A stretch of 64,000 nt of DNA, from assembly GCA_002432865.1 (NCBI GenBank), contig DJGX01000019.1, forward strand, positions 21,956-85,955, in the 5' to 3' direction. Position 1 is the first letter of the stretch; each line of letters starts with the position of its first letter. The stretch is from Cloacimonetes bacterium UBA5835. GTDB taxonomy: Bacteria > Cloacimonadota > Cloacimonadia > Cloacimonadales > Cloacimonadaceae. The notes under the pieces are model-generated. The model made no database searches. It was not told where the DNA came from and saw only the letters and a list, made by a program, of their open reading frames with translations. A program made the translations under genes and the position numbers. Positions 1 through 7,138 of the stretch are shown here, one piece after another.

Positions 1-41
1 TCTGACTGATAATTTAGCATATTGCTTAAAAGAGGTAGTTG

Positions 42-779
42 ATGATAAATAATATTGCATATCCTTCATTTAGCGCTGAACATTTGCGTTACCTTTCTAA
101 ACTGAAACAGAAGAAATATCGCCTGCAAGAAAAACTGGTAATAATAGAAGGGAAAAGGACTTTGGAACAACTCTTCTCTTGGGGCATAAAAGCAATAGAA
201 TTATATGTGACTAATGAAGAACCTACTATAACAGCCGAAAAAATATATACTATTTCGGAACAGGGTCTTCTAAGGATATGCGATTCTGAGCATCCCCAAA
301 AAATAGCCGGTTTGTTTCCTTTACCTGTTGCAAGGAAAATTGCCTTTCGTAAGGCATTTTATCTTGATGGAATAAGCGATCCAGGAAATTTGGGAACAAT
401 TTTTAGAATAGCTGCTGCTTTTAATATTGATTGCTTGATTCTATCTCCAAATACCTGTGAAGTAAGCTCTCCAAAAGTAATCCGCGCTTCCTTGGGTGCT
501 GTTTATAAAGTTCCTTTTTTTAACTGTGCAGCGGAGAACTTGAAAGAATTGAATGCTAACATCTTTGCTTTAGATATGCAAGGGAAAATCCCACTGGCAA
601 ATTTTGAACAACCTTCAGAACCATATATTGTTGCCTTGGGTAATGAAACTAAAGGACTTTCTTCTTCTATTTTGGAGATTGCAACAGAAACACTTTGCAT
701 TCCAATGCTCGGAGAAATGGAATCTTTAAATGTATCTATCTCTGCTGCTATTTTAGCCTATACAATATCAGAAAAATGA
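42..779 (+). CDS. TrmH/SpoU family RNA 2'-O-ribose methyltransferase
   Basis: This is a SPOUT-class methyltransferase that would transfer a methyl group from S-adenosylmethionine to a ribose 2'-OH in rRNA or tRNA. The N-terminal ~95 residues look like the substrate-binding domain of the TrmH/RlmB group. The C-terminal half carries the three family motifs: the DPGNLGTIFR segment near residue 112, NETKGLS near 200, and the knotted SLNVSISAAI segment near 225. The ATG at 42 is preferred over the in-frame TTG at 39 because AGAGG at 31-35 lies six bases upstream of the ATG. The length of 245 residues is usual for the family. The exact target nucleotide cannot be told from sequence. Confidence 0.9.
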   Translation: MINNIAYPSFSAEHLRYLSKLKQKKYRLQEKLVIIEGKRTLEQLFSWGIKAIELYVTNEEPTITAEKIYTISEQGLLRICDSEHPQKIAGLFPLPVARKIAFRKAFYLDGISDPGNLGTIFRIAAAFNIDCLILSPNTCEVSSPKVIRASLGAVYKVPFFNCAAENLKELNANIFALDMQGKIPLANFEQPSEPYIVALGNETKGLSSSILEIATETLCIPMLGEMESLNVSISAAILAYTISEK

Positions 780-783
780 GCAA

Positions 784-814
784 TTGACAAAAAAAGGGAT
801 ATATAGGATATGGT
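784..814 (+). promoter_or_regulatory. possible promoter of the tdk operon
   Basis: A perfect TTGACA lies at 784-789 with TATGGT at 809-814. The 19-base spacing is longer than the ideal 17, so only the -35 box is convincing. It sits in the 64-bp gap just before the thymidine kinase gene. Confidence 0.35.
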
Positions 815-843
815 AATTGTAGTTTTTTTGGGGAGGAAAAAGA

Positions 844-1407
844 ATGCTGAATATAGTAAACCAGAAAACAGGATGGATAGAAGTTATCTGCGGAAGTATG
901 TTTAGTGGAAAAACAGAAGAATTGATTCGAAGAATTCGGCGTGCTGAATATGCTAAGCAAAAGGTGCAGGTTTTTAAGCCAATTATTGATAATCGTTATG
1001 ATGCTAATAACATTGTTTCTCATTCACAAATGCAAGCAGCTTCCATTCCGATAAATTCTCCTGGAGAAATTTACAGCTATTTAGATGATGATGTAAAGAT
1101 CATTGCCATTGATGAAGCTCAATTTTTTGATTCCTCCATTGTCGGTATTTGTAATGATTTAGCAGACAGAGGATATAGAGTTATTGTAGCTGGTTTGGAT
1201 CAAGATTATAAAGGTGAACCTTTTGGTAGTATGCCTCAGCTAATGGCTATTGCAGAATATATTACAAAAAATTTGGCTATTTGTGTAATTTGCGGTAATC
1301 CTGCTAATCGGACCCAAAGAACTGTCCACCAGGATGAACAAATTTTAGTGGGTTCCACAGATGCATACGAAGCGCGTTGTAGGAACTGTCATGAGGTTTT
1401 AGATTGA
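844..1407 (+). CDS. tdk: thymidine kinase (type II)
   Basis: The enzyme phosphorylates thymidine with ATP in the pyrimidine salvage pathway in the cytoplasm. The P-loop GSMFSGKT is at residues 17-24 and the Walker B-like DEAQ at 90-93, with Glu91 in the position of the catalytic base. The lasso domain has two cysteine pairs (147/150 and 179/182), the zinc site typical of type II enzymes. The length of 187 residues is normal. GGAGG at 832-836 supports the start. The following yggT frame overlaps the stop, so tdk probably heads an operon running through the purine nucleoside phosphorylase. Confidence 0.95.
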   Translation: MLNIVNQKTGWIEVICGSMFSGKTEELIRRIRRAEYAKQKVQVFKPIIDNRYDANNIVSHSQMQAASIPINSPGEIYSYLDDDVKIIAIDEAQFFDSSIVGICNDLADRGYRVIVAGLDQDYKGEPFGSMPQLMAIAEYITKNLAICVICGNPANRTQRTVHQDEQILVGSTDAYEARCRNCHEVLD

Positions 1408-1676
1408 TTTATACAACGAGTTTAACAGGTTCCATCTTATTATTTGTTGTCCGTATTATACAGATATATAACATATTGATTTTAGCCAGAGTTTTTGCCT
1501 CCTGGATAATCAGGAATCCGTATAACCGTCTGTATCATTTTTTATTAACTATAACAGAACCACTTTTAGGTCAGATCCGTCGAATTTTACCGCCTATGAT
1601 GGGTTTGGATTTTTCTCCCATAATAGCTTTTTTTATTCTTAATTTATTAACAAAGCTGATAAGCTCGCTCATATAA
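1404..1676 (+). CDS. YggT family integral membrane protein
   Basis: This is a 90-residue protein with two hydrophobic segments, at about residues 8-30 and 65-88, around a short basic loop, the usual shape of YggT proteins. YggT members are membrane proteins of poorly defined role, often found next to cell-division genes; here divIVA follows directly. The start is TTG at 1404, overlapping the tdk stop by four bases, with GAGG at 1393-1396 seven bases upstream. The overlap suggests translational coupling. Confidence 0.8.
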   Translation: MIYTTSLTGSILLFVVRIIQIYNILILARVFASWIIRNPYNRLYHFLLTITEPLLGQIRRILPPMMGLDFSPIIAFFILNLLTKLISSLI

Positions 1677-1690
1677 AGGTGGAGGAATTT

Positions 1691-2275
1691 ATGCCCCTAT
1701 TCCCATTGGATATAAGACATCAAGAGTTTTCCTCTTCGATGTTTGGCTATAGTAAAAAAGAAGTCCGTGCTTTTTTAGATCAAGTAGCTTCAGATGTAGA
1801 AACATACCAAAAGCAACTGCAAAAAGAACTTGCGCGTCAAGAACAGATACAAAATGAAGTTAAACAAGAAGCTGTTCAGGCTGGAAGTGCAGTTGAAGAA
1901 TTAAAAAGACGGGAAGAATTGATTAGTAGAACACTTGTTTTTGCAGAAAAAACGAAAGCAGATATTATTGCCAATGCGCGTAAAGAAGCAGAAAATATTA
2001 TTAAAGAGGCAGACCTGAAAGCGAAAAGAGCTATCCAGGAAGCTAAGCAGTACTTAAGTGTTTTGGAACATCAATATCTACAGCTGAAAGAACAAAAACG
2101 CCAGTTCCTGATTCAGTTTAAGGTAGAGCTGCAAAGTTTTCAGGATAGAATTAGTAAAGACCCTCTCTTAAGTAAAGATAGTGAATTAATGCTGGATAGC
2201 GAATTTCATCAGATCAAAGATGACTTCGTACCTAAACCGGAAAATAACGAACCGCAAAATACAAAGAGTCAATAA
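1691..2275 (+). CDS. DivIVA family coiled-coil protein
   Basis: The N-terminus carries the DivIVA signature (LDIRHQEF followed by a GYSKKEVRAFLD segment, about residues 5-28), the membrane-curvature and lipid-binding part of the family. It is followed by a long charged coiled coil at about residues 35-150 and a weakly conserved acidic tail. DivIVA proteins mark poles and septa and recruit partners. The frame is open from a GTG at 1679, but GGAGG at 1681-1685 sits five bases before the ATG at 1691, so that is taken as the start (194 residues). The YggT-DivIVA pairing is a common arrangement near division genes. Confidence 0.88.
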   Translation: MPLFPLDIRHQEFSSSMFGYSKKEVRAFLDQVASDVETYQKQLQKELARQEQIQNEVKQEAVQAGSAVEELKRREELISRTLVFAEKTKADIIANARKEAENIIKEADLKAKRAIQEAKQYLSVLEHQYLQLKEQKRQFLIQFKVELQSFQDRISKDPLLSKDSELMLDSEFHQIKDDFVPKPENNEPQNTKSQ

Positions 2276-3106
2276 GTGAACAATTACCAAGAAACTGCAA
2301 TCTGGTTGAAAAATAAGTTCTCCGAAAAACCTCTAATCGCAGTAATTCTGGGAACGGGACTAAGTGATTTACCTGAAGCTTTTCCTGTTCTATGTTCTTT
2401 GCCCTATAATCAAATTCCCGGTTTCGTAAAAACAACCTCTCCTTCTCATCCAGGTAATTTACTTCTATGTGAGGTGAAGGGAATTCCCATTATTTTTTTA
2501 CAGGGTCGTTTTCATTACTACGAGGGCTATTCAATGCAGGAAGTTGTTTTTCCAGTAAGGGTTTTGGCTTCTTTGGGAATAAAAGTTTTAATAGTTACTA
2601 ATGCCTCTGGTAGTTTAAGAAAAGAACTTAAGCCAGGAGCGATAGTGCAATTGCAGGATCATATCAACTTTATGGGAACTAATCCTTTAATAGGAATAAA
2701 TGATGATAACTTGGGTGAGCGCTTTCCTTCATTAAATAATCCTTATGATCCAGAATTATGTTCACTTGCCGATGAGGTTGCCAAGGAACTTGAAATTAGC
2801 ACATTTAAAGGTACATATATTGCTGTTACGGGACCCTCCTTAGAAACAAAAGCTGAGTGTAATGCTTTTGCTATCTTAGGAGCTGATTTAGTGGGGATGT
2901 CAACTGTTCCAGAAGTAATAACAGCAAGACATTCAGGCATAAAAGTTCTTGCCTATTCAATAGTTACTAATTACAGTAATCTTTTTCATAATTTGGCACA
3001 TAGCCAGGAAGAGATTCAAAAAACGGCATTGAACTCTGGCCGACAATTACAGAAAATAATTGCAGAGTTTATTTTTCGTGTAACAAAGACTTTTTCATTG
3101 ACATAA
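2276..3106 (+). CDS. purine nucleoside phosphorylase (trimeric, PunA type)
   Basis: The enzyme catalyses reversible phosphorolysis of inosine and guanosine to base plus ribose-1-phosphate. Family motifs are visible in order: GTGLSDLPE near residue 26 (phosphate site), the HPG segment near 60, GRFHYYEGY near 78, VTNASGSL near 106, the HINFMGTNPL segment near 125, and the purine-site TGPSLETKAE and MSTVPEVI near 185-210. The length of 276 residues is normal. The start is a GTG abutting the DivIVA stop with no gap. Together with tdk upstream it makes a small nucleoside-salvage group. Confidence 0.93.
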   Translation: MNNYQETAIWLKNKFSEKPLIAVILGTGLSDLPEAFPVLCSLPYNQIPGFVKTTSPSHPGNLLLCEVKGIPIIFLQGRFHYYEGYSMQEVVFPVRVLASLGIKVLIVTNASGSLRKELKPGAIVQLQDHINFMGTNPLIGINDDNLGERFPSLNNPYDPELCSLADEVAKELEISTFKGTYIAVTGPSLETKAECNAFAILGADLVGMSTVPEVITARHSGIKVLAYSIVTNYSNLFHNLAHSQEEIQKTALNSGRQLQKIIAEFIFRVTKTFSLT

Positions 3107-3122
3107 GCAGTAGGTTTATAAT
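3098..3122 (+). promoter_or_regulatory. possible promoter before the DksA-like gene
   Basis: Perfect hexamers TTGACA (3098-3103) and TATAAT (3117-3122) are present, but they are only 13 bases apart, shorter than the usual 16-18. The site starts inside the last codons of the phosphorylase gene. The two hexamers may belong to different overlapping sites. Confidence 0.35.
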
Positions 3123-3168
3123 TAATGAAAAATTAGGTTTTTTAAATGCAAAGCCCAAGGAGATAAAA

Positions 3169-3570
3169 ATGGCAGCAAAAAAATTATCGCCAGACAAACT
3201 ACGGCATTTCGAAGAACTGATTAGAGGTGAATTAAGGGAGAGTTTGGATTATATTAATAATATCAATAAAGAACAGAGCTTAGGTGCTCGTGAAAGCAGT
3301 GGTGATTTATCCAGTTATGCATATCACCAAGCTGATCAAGGTTCAGACACTAACCTTATGGAACAGACAGTTATGATGTTAGAGAGCGAAAGAGAAAAAA
3401 TCCGTCAGTTAAATGAAGCCCTGCGAAGAATAGCAGATGAAACCTATGGAGTCTGTGAAATTTGCGGTGAATTTATTCAAGAAACGCGTTTGGAAATTAT
3501 TCCTTATGCTACTTGCTGTGTTGCCTGTCAAGAAAAAAGCGAAGATAAAAAAAGGCGGCAAAAGCGTTGA
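3169..3570 (+). CDS. DksA/TraR family zinc-finger protein
   Basis: A small coiled-coil protein with a C-terminal C4 zinc finger (Cys96, Cys99, Cys117, Cys120; the segment starts CEICGEFI). DksA-type proteins enter the RNA polymerase secondary channel and tune transcription with ppGpp. The classical DxxDxA coiled-coil tip is not obvious, so it may belong to the shorter TraR/YbiI-like side of the family. AAGGAG at 3157-3162 supports the ATG. The stop overlaps the lspA start by four bases, suggesting co-expression. In many anaerobes a DksA-like gene precedes lspA. Confidence 0.85.
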   Translation: MAAKKLSPDKLRHFEELIRGELRESLDYINNINKEQSLGARESSGDLSSYAYHQADQGSDTNLMEQTVMMLESEREKIRQLNEALRRIADETYGVCEICGEFIQETRLEIIPYATCCVACQEKSEDKKRRQKR

Positions 3571-4133
3571 AACCTCCCCTTACAAAGCTAAAAACCGCTC
3601 CTGCTTATTTTTTAATGATGCTAATTGTTGTTATGGATCAGCTAACTAAGACTCTGGTTCGTGTAAATATGAAATTATATGAACACATCCCTTTACTGGA
3701 AGGTCTTTTTGGCGATACTTTCTTACTTATCAAAGTAGAAAATCCAGGAGCTGCATTTTCAATCGGATTAGGAAATGATCTGGTAAACAGGATATTTTTT
3801 ATAAGTATAACAGTTATCGTGGTAGGTCTTATCATTTATCTATTACGCCGCGCTCAACATCAGATTCAAGTTATTGCCTTTGGTTTGATTTTAGGAGGGG
3901 CGATAGGTAATCTTATAGACCGTGTTTTGTTTGGTCCTGTTACAGATTTCTTTTCAATGGATTTTCCTGATTTCATTATGGAACGTTTTCCTGTGTTTAA
4001 CATCGCTGATAGTGCAATATTTATCGGTGTATGTTTATTAATTATTGATATGCTGTTCATCAAAGATAATTCCAGTGATTCTGTTGAAGAAGATGAACAA
4101 CTAATCATCAATGAATCAGATAAGGAGCTGTAA
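3567..4133 (+). CDS. lspA: lipoprotein signal peptidase (signal peptidase II)
   Basis: This membrane aspartyl protease cleaves prolipoproteins before the lipidated cysteine. Four membrane segments are visible, along with the motifs DQLTK (24-28), NPGAAFS (59-65), GNLIDRV with Asp127 downstream in the VTDF segment, and FNIADSA with Asp148. Asp127 and Asp148 match the catalytic pair. The start is TTG at 3567, overlapping the previous stop. About 20 extra acidic residues follow the last helix, making it slightly longer than typical 160-170-residue members. Together with lnt at 50.1 kb it implies a diderm lipoprotein pathway. Confidence 0.93.
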   Translation: MKPPLTKLKTAPAYFLMMLIVVMDQLTKTLVRVNMKLYEHIPLLEGLFGDTFLLIKVENPGAAFSIGLGNDLVNRIFFISITVIVVGLIIYLLRRAQHQIQVIAFGLILGGAIGNLIDRVLFGPVTDFFSMDFPDFIMERFPVFNIADSAIFIGVCLLIIDMLFIKDNSSDSVEEDEQLIINESDKEL

Positions 4134-5567
4134 ATGAAAAACTATCTTTTAACTTTTTTTGCGCTTGTTTTTATAACAGGTATATCAGCTCAAGCAGTTC
4201 TAACCTGTTATGATATTCAATATACTACTGATCCTACAGGCAATTCACCTTACTATAATCAAACAGTTACTGTGCAAGGAATAGTTACTCACATCATTCC
4301 TAATTCCGCTTTTTATATTGCTGATCCGGAAGGAGGTGAATGGAGCGGACTTTATGTTTATCATAGAAATACCAGCAATGTTGTAAGTGTCGGAGATTTA
4401 GTAAAGCTTACAGGAACGGTTGATGAGTATTTTAACTTAACCGAATTTACCAATGTATCTGCTTACGAAATAATATCTCAAGGAAATGCCTTACCGCCTT
4501 TTTTGGAATTATCTACAGCAAATATGCCTTCCGGAACGAATCATCCGGAAAATGAAAAGTATGAAGGAGTGTTAGTAAGGTTTCAGGATGTAACGATTAA
4601 ATCTTCTCCTGATGGTTACGGACAATTCAATATAGCCGACAGCAGCAATATTTGGGCAATGGTAGATAATGGACTATATGCTATTCCAGCAAATTCAATT
4701 GTTATTGGTGAAAGTTGGTATATTATTCAGGGCATTGTTGATTTTCATAGCAGTGCGGGTTTTAAATTAAATCCGCGTAATGCCAATGATATGATTAAGC
4801 AGGATACTATCGAAAATTCCATTATTAAAATTGTGAGAACTGATCCAACTACCGATCCCCTTATTAATACAGATGTATCTATGAATTTGATAAGCACGAA
4901 AATAAAAGCCGAATGGGGCGTGCAAAGTTATTCTGTTAGTTTCAAGCTAAATCCTGCTTGCATTCATTTTTCTGGATTTGATACGGAAGGAACTTTAACT
5001 CCATCCATTCCAGATTATTATATTAGTAGTGCAGGAGACACAATTAGCTATACTGTTACTTATCAGGATGGCCTTATTTATAATCAAAACGATGCTCTTT
5101 TAATTAAAATTCTGGTTAAACCGTTGGTTTATGGAGAATCTGTTATTGAACTTGTTTCCTTTAAATATAACGATACCAATGTTCTCAACCTGAATGATGG
5201 CTCCCTGGTAACCAAACTGCAAAAGAAGACTGCTTATTTAGATATTAGTAAAATTGGCGATAAGAAGAATATTTTCAATCCTGAAATGGGTGAACAGATT
5301 ATAATTAGTTATGGAACTAAAACCGGTTATCTTTCCAAGGCAATTGTAAGAATTTATGATGCGCAAGGACGCTTGGTTTATACTCCTGTTCATACTAATA
5401 TAACTTCTTCCACAGGCATCGAGAATTTTATTTGGAATGGACGCGATGCCAATTTAAAGTTACTGCCTCCAGGTTTATATTACTGTCATCTGGAAGTTAT
5501 CGATCGGAGTAGCGGAGATAAAGACAATACTGTTCAGCCCATTGTTATTAAGAGTGCGCTGAAGTGA
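4134..5567 (+). CDS. secreted multidomain protein: OB-fold-like, cohesin-like, FlgD-like C-terminus
   Basis: The first 19 residues are a signal peptide. Residues ~40-115 resemble the OB-fold module seen in secreted nuclease-associated proteins (TVTVQGIVTHI, then VGDLVKLTGTVDEY), and a second, weaker strand-rich repeat lies at ~125-215. Residues ~225-345 are strand-rich and cohesin-like. The last ~85 residues resemble the FlgD Ig-like fold used by many FCB-group secreted proteins (a VRIYDAQGRLV strand and a WNGRD turn). AAGGAG precedes the ATG, which abuts the lspA stop. No catalytic residues are recognised; a surface or binding role is inferred. Confidence 0.7.
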   Translation: MKNYLLTFFALVFITGISAQAVLTCYDIQYTTDPTGNSPYYNQTVTVQGIVTHIIPNSAFYIADPEGGEWSGLYVYHRNTSNVVSVGDLVKLTGTVDEYFNLTEFTNVSAYEIISQGNALPPFLELSTANMPSGTNHPENEKYEGVLVRFQDVTIKSSPDGYGQFNIADSSNIWAMVDNGLYAIPANSIVIGESWYIIQGIVDFHSSAGFKLNPRNANDMIKQDTIENSIIKIVRTDPTTDPLINTDVSMNLISTKIKAEWGVQSYSVSFKLNPACIHFSGFDTEGTLTPSIPDYYISSAGDTISYTVTYQDGLIYNQNDALLIKILVKPLVYGESVIELVSFKYNDTNVLNLNDGSLVTKLQKKTAYLDISKIGDKKNIFNPEMGEQIIISYGTKTGYLSKAIVRIYDAQGRLVYTPVHTNITSSTGIENFIWNGRDANLKLLPPGLYYCHLEVIDRSSGDKDNTVQPIVIKSALK

Positions 5568-5575
5568 GGTTAGAA

Positions 5576-6421
5576 ATGAAAAAGTTATTATTCGCCTGTC
5601 TATTATTAATTCCTGCAACAATGTTACTTGCTGTGTATGATGATTATCAACCTTCAGCTATTGCCAGAGGATTGGGTGGTGCCTATACTGCTGTTTCCAG
5701 AGATGCAAATGCCATTTTTTATAATCCTGCAGGCTTAGTAAATACTACTTTGAGTGCCAAGCTTGGTTTTTCTCAGCTATACAATCAGGATTTCAGTGAA
5801 CTTAAAACCGTGGCTTTGGGCTATAAGCTTCCCCAAAAATTGGGCACAGTAGCTTTGGGGATCAGGGCTATGGATGTTGATTATGAAGATGTAAATCTGA
5901 TGAGTGAACAAGTCTATAGTTTGGCGCACAGTTTTTATTTGTTGCAGGATATCCATTCGCAAATATCTTTTGGTTATACAGGTAATTTTTATCTCCTAAG
6001 TATGGATGGTGAAGATGATGATACTGCCCTAGGTCTGGATTTAGGAGCTATGGCAGTTTTACATACTAGAACGCGCTTAGCTTTTGCCGTTACCAATATC
6101 AATAAAGCCAAAATGGGAGATGAAAATCAGATTGATCTGCCCAGTAAATTGGCTTTAGGCATATCTTACATTCCTTACGATAAAGTAACTACTTCCATAG
6201 AAGTAAAAAAGGATTTTGCCAAAGAAACGGAATTTATGGGTGGTGTGGAAGCTCATCTTTTTGAACCTTTGGCTATACGCTTCGGGGTTCATCAAAATCC
6301 TGCTACTTACAATGCTGGACTTAGTATCTATATTCGAGATTTAGAATTGGATTATTCTTATACTTACCATTCTGTTTTACCTGGAACACATTATTTTTCA
6401 CTGGGATATAATTTTAAATGA
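5576..6421 (+). CDS. PorV/UPF0164-like outer-membrane beta-barrel protein
   Basis: A signal peptide (MKKLLFACLLLIPATMLLA) is followed by the family hallmark ARGLGGAYTAV and a NAIFYNPAGL segment, then alternating beta strands to an aromatic C-terminus ending in YNFK. This is the PorV/UPF0164 type of outer-membrane barrel common in Bacteroidota and relatives. The start is set at ATG 5576 because GAGG at 5566-5569 lies six bases upstream and the signal peptide then begins at Met1; a GTG at 5564 is also in frame. It follows the FlgD-tailed secreted protein, with which it may be functionally linked. Confidence 0.82.
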   Translation: MKKLLFACLLLIPATMLLAVYDDYQPSAIARGLGGAYTAVSRDANAIFYNPAGLVNTTLSAKLGFSQLYNQDFSELKTVALGYKLPQKLGTVALGIRAMDVDYEDVNLMSEQVYSLAHSFYLLQDIHSQISFGYTGNFYLLSMDGEDDDTALGLDLGAMAVLHTRTRLAFAVTNINKAKMGDENQIDLPSKLALGISYIPYDKVTTSIEVKKDFAKETEFMGGVEAHLFEPLAIRFGVHQNPATYNAGLSIYIRDLELDYSYTYHSVLPGTHYFSLGYNFK

Positions 6422-6431
6422 GGATAAAAAA

Positions 6432-6710
6432 ATGGGTATGAAATTTAAAACAATGATTCCGACCTTTATTCCAATAGTAATGGAAATGATGAGAGTATTT
6501 AAACGAAATTCAAAACACGATCAGGATATAAAGAAGAAAGATAGAACAGCAGAAAAACTGGGTTCTTTGGAACATTTGATGGTGCGTCTGGAAAAGCAGG
6601 TGCAGCATAATAGAGAATTATACACAAAGAGTTTAAACAAAATACGAATCTGGTTATGCCTCAATTCTATCTTGCTGATCGCTATCTTAATAAAACTGTT
6701 TTTGGGATAA
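6432..6710 (+). CDS. small coiled-coil protein with C-terminal membrane anchor
   Basis: Not recognised. It is a 92-residue basic protein with a charged, probably helical or coiled middle (about residues 25-70) and a single hydrophobic segment at ~72-91 at the extreme C-terminus, giving a tail-anchored look. A GAGG lies nine bases upstream of the ATG, and the gene starts 10 bp after the barrel gene, so it is probably the last gene of the dksA-lspA cluster. Confidence 0.6.
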   Translation: MGMKFKTMIPTFIPIVMEMMRVFKRNSKHDQDIKKKDRTAEKLGSLEHLMVRLEKQVQHNRELYTKSLNKIRIWLCLNSILLIAILIKLFLG

Positions 6711-7016
6711 GGGATTAAAGGAATATAATTAATAGATGTACAGCAATCTCACAAAAGAGTGCTTCAGCCATGGAAGGCTTTCTTAACGATATTTAGGAGT
6801 CTTTACTGATCTGCGAATGGAATATTGAGTATTAATGGAACGAGATGCATTTAAAATCTTCTGTTATTTATGCCCACTACCCACTAATGTATAGATAATT
6901 AGCTATAAGAAGCCATTGGATTCTCACCAAAAATAGGAGAAGAAATAGAGGGTATATATAGAATAAGAAGAAATGATTGACAGAATGCGGGGTAATATAT
7001 TTTGTGAACTTATTGT
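6711..7016. other. non-coding gap before tRNA-Arg
   Basis: No convincing gene is seen in these ~306 bases. The last 40 bases hold the probable tRNA promoter. No strong terminator hairpin is visible after the preceding gene. Confidence 0.6.
6977..7001 (+). promoter_or_regulatory. possible tRNA-Arg promoter
   Basis: TTGACA at 6977-6982 is followed by an AT-rich TATATT at 6996-7001, 16 bases before the tRNA 5' end. The spacing of 13 is short, so only the position and the perfect -35 support it. Confidence 0.4.
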
Positions 7017-7093
7017 GCGCCCTTAGCTCAATTGGATAGAGCATCTGACTACGGATCAGAAGGTTAGGGGTTCGACTCCCTTAGGGCGTGCCA
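7017..7093 (+). tRNA. tRNA-Arg (anticodon ACG)
   Basis: A full cloverleaf can be drawn: seven-base acceptor stem (one G-T pair at the end), D-stem GCTC/GAGC, anticodon stem TCTGA/TCAGA around loop CTACGGA giving anticodon ACG, and a T-arm with TTCGACT. The CCA end is encoded at 7091-7093. ACG reads CGN arginine codons after A34 is converted to inosine. Confidence 0.97.
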
Positions 7094-7103
7094 CTTTTTT
7101 CTT

Positions 7104-7127
7104 GCCAGCTTTTGCTGGCTTTTTTTT
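7104..7127 (+). terminator. rho-independent terminator of tRNA-Arg
   Basis: A perfect six-base stem (GCCAGC / GCTGGC) with a TTTT loop is directly followed by eight T residues, eleven bases after the tRNA. It is the clearest intrinsic terminator in the window. Confidence 0.93.
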
Positions 7128-7138
7128 ATAGGTAAATT

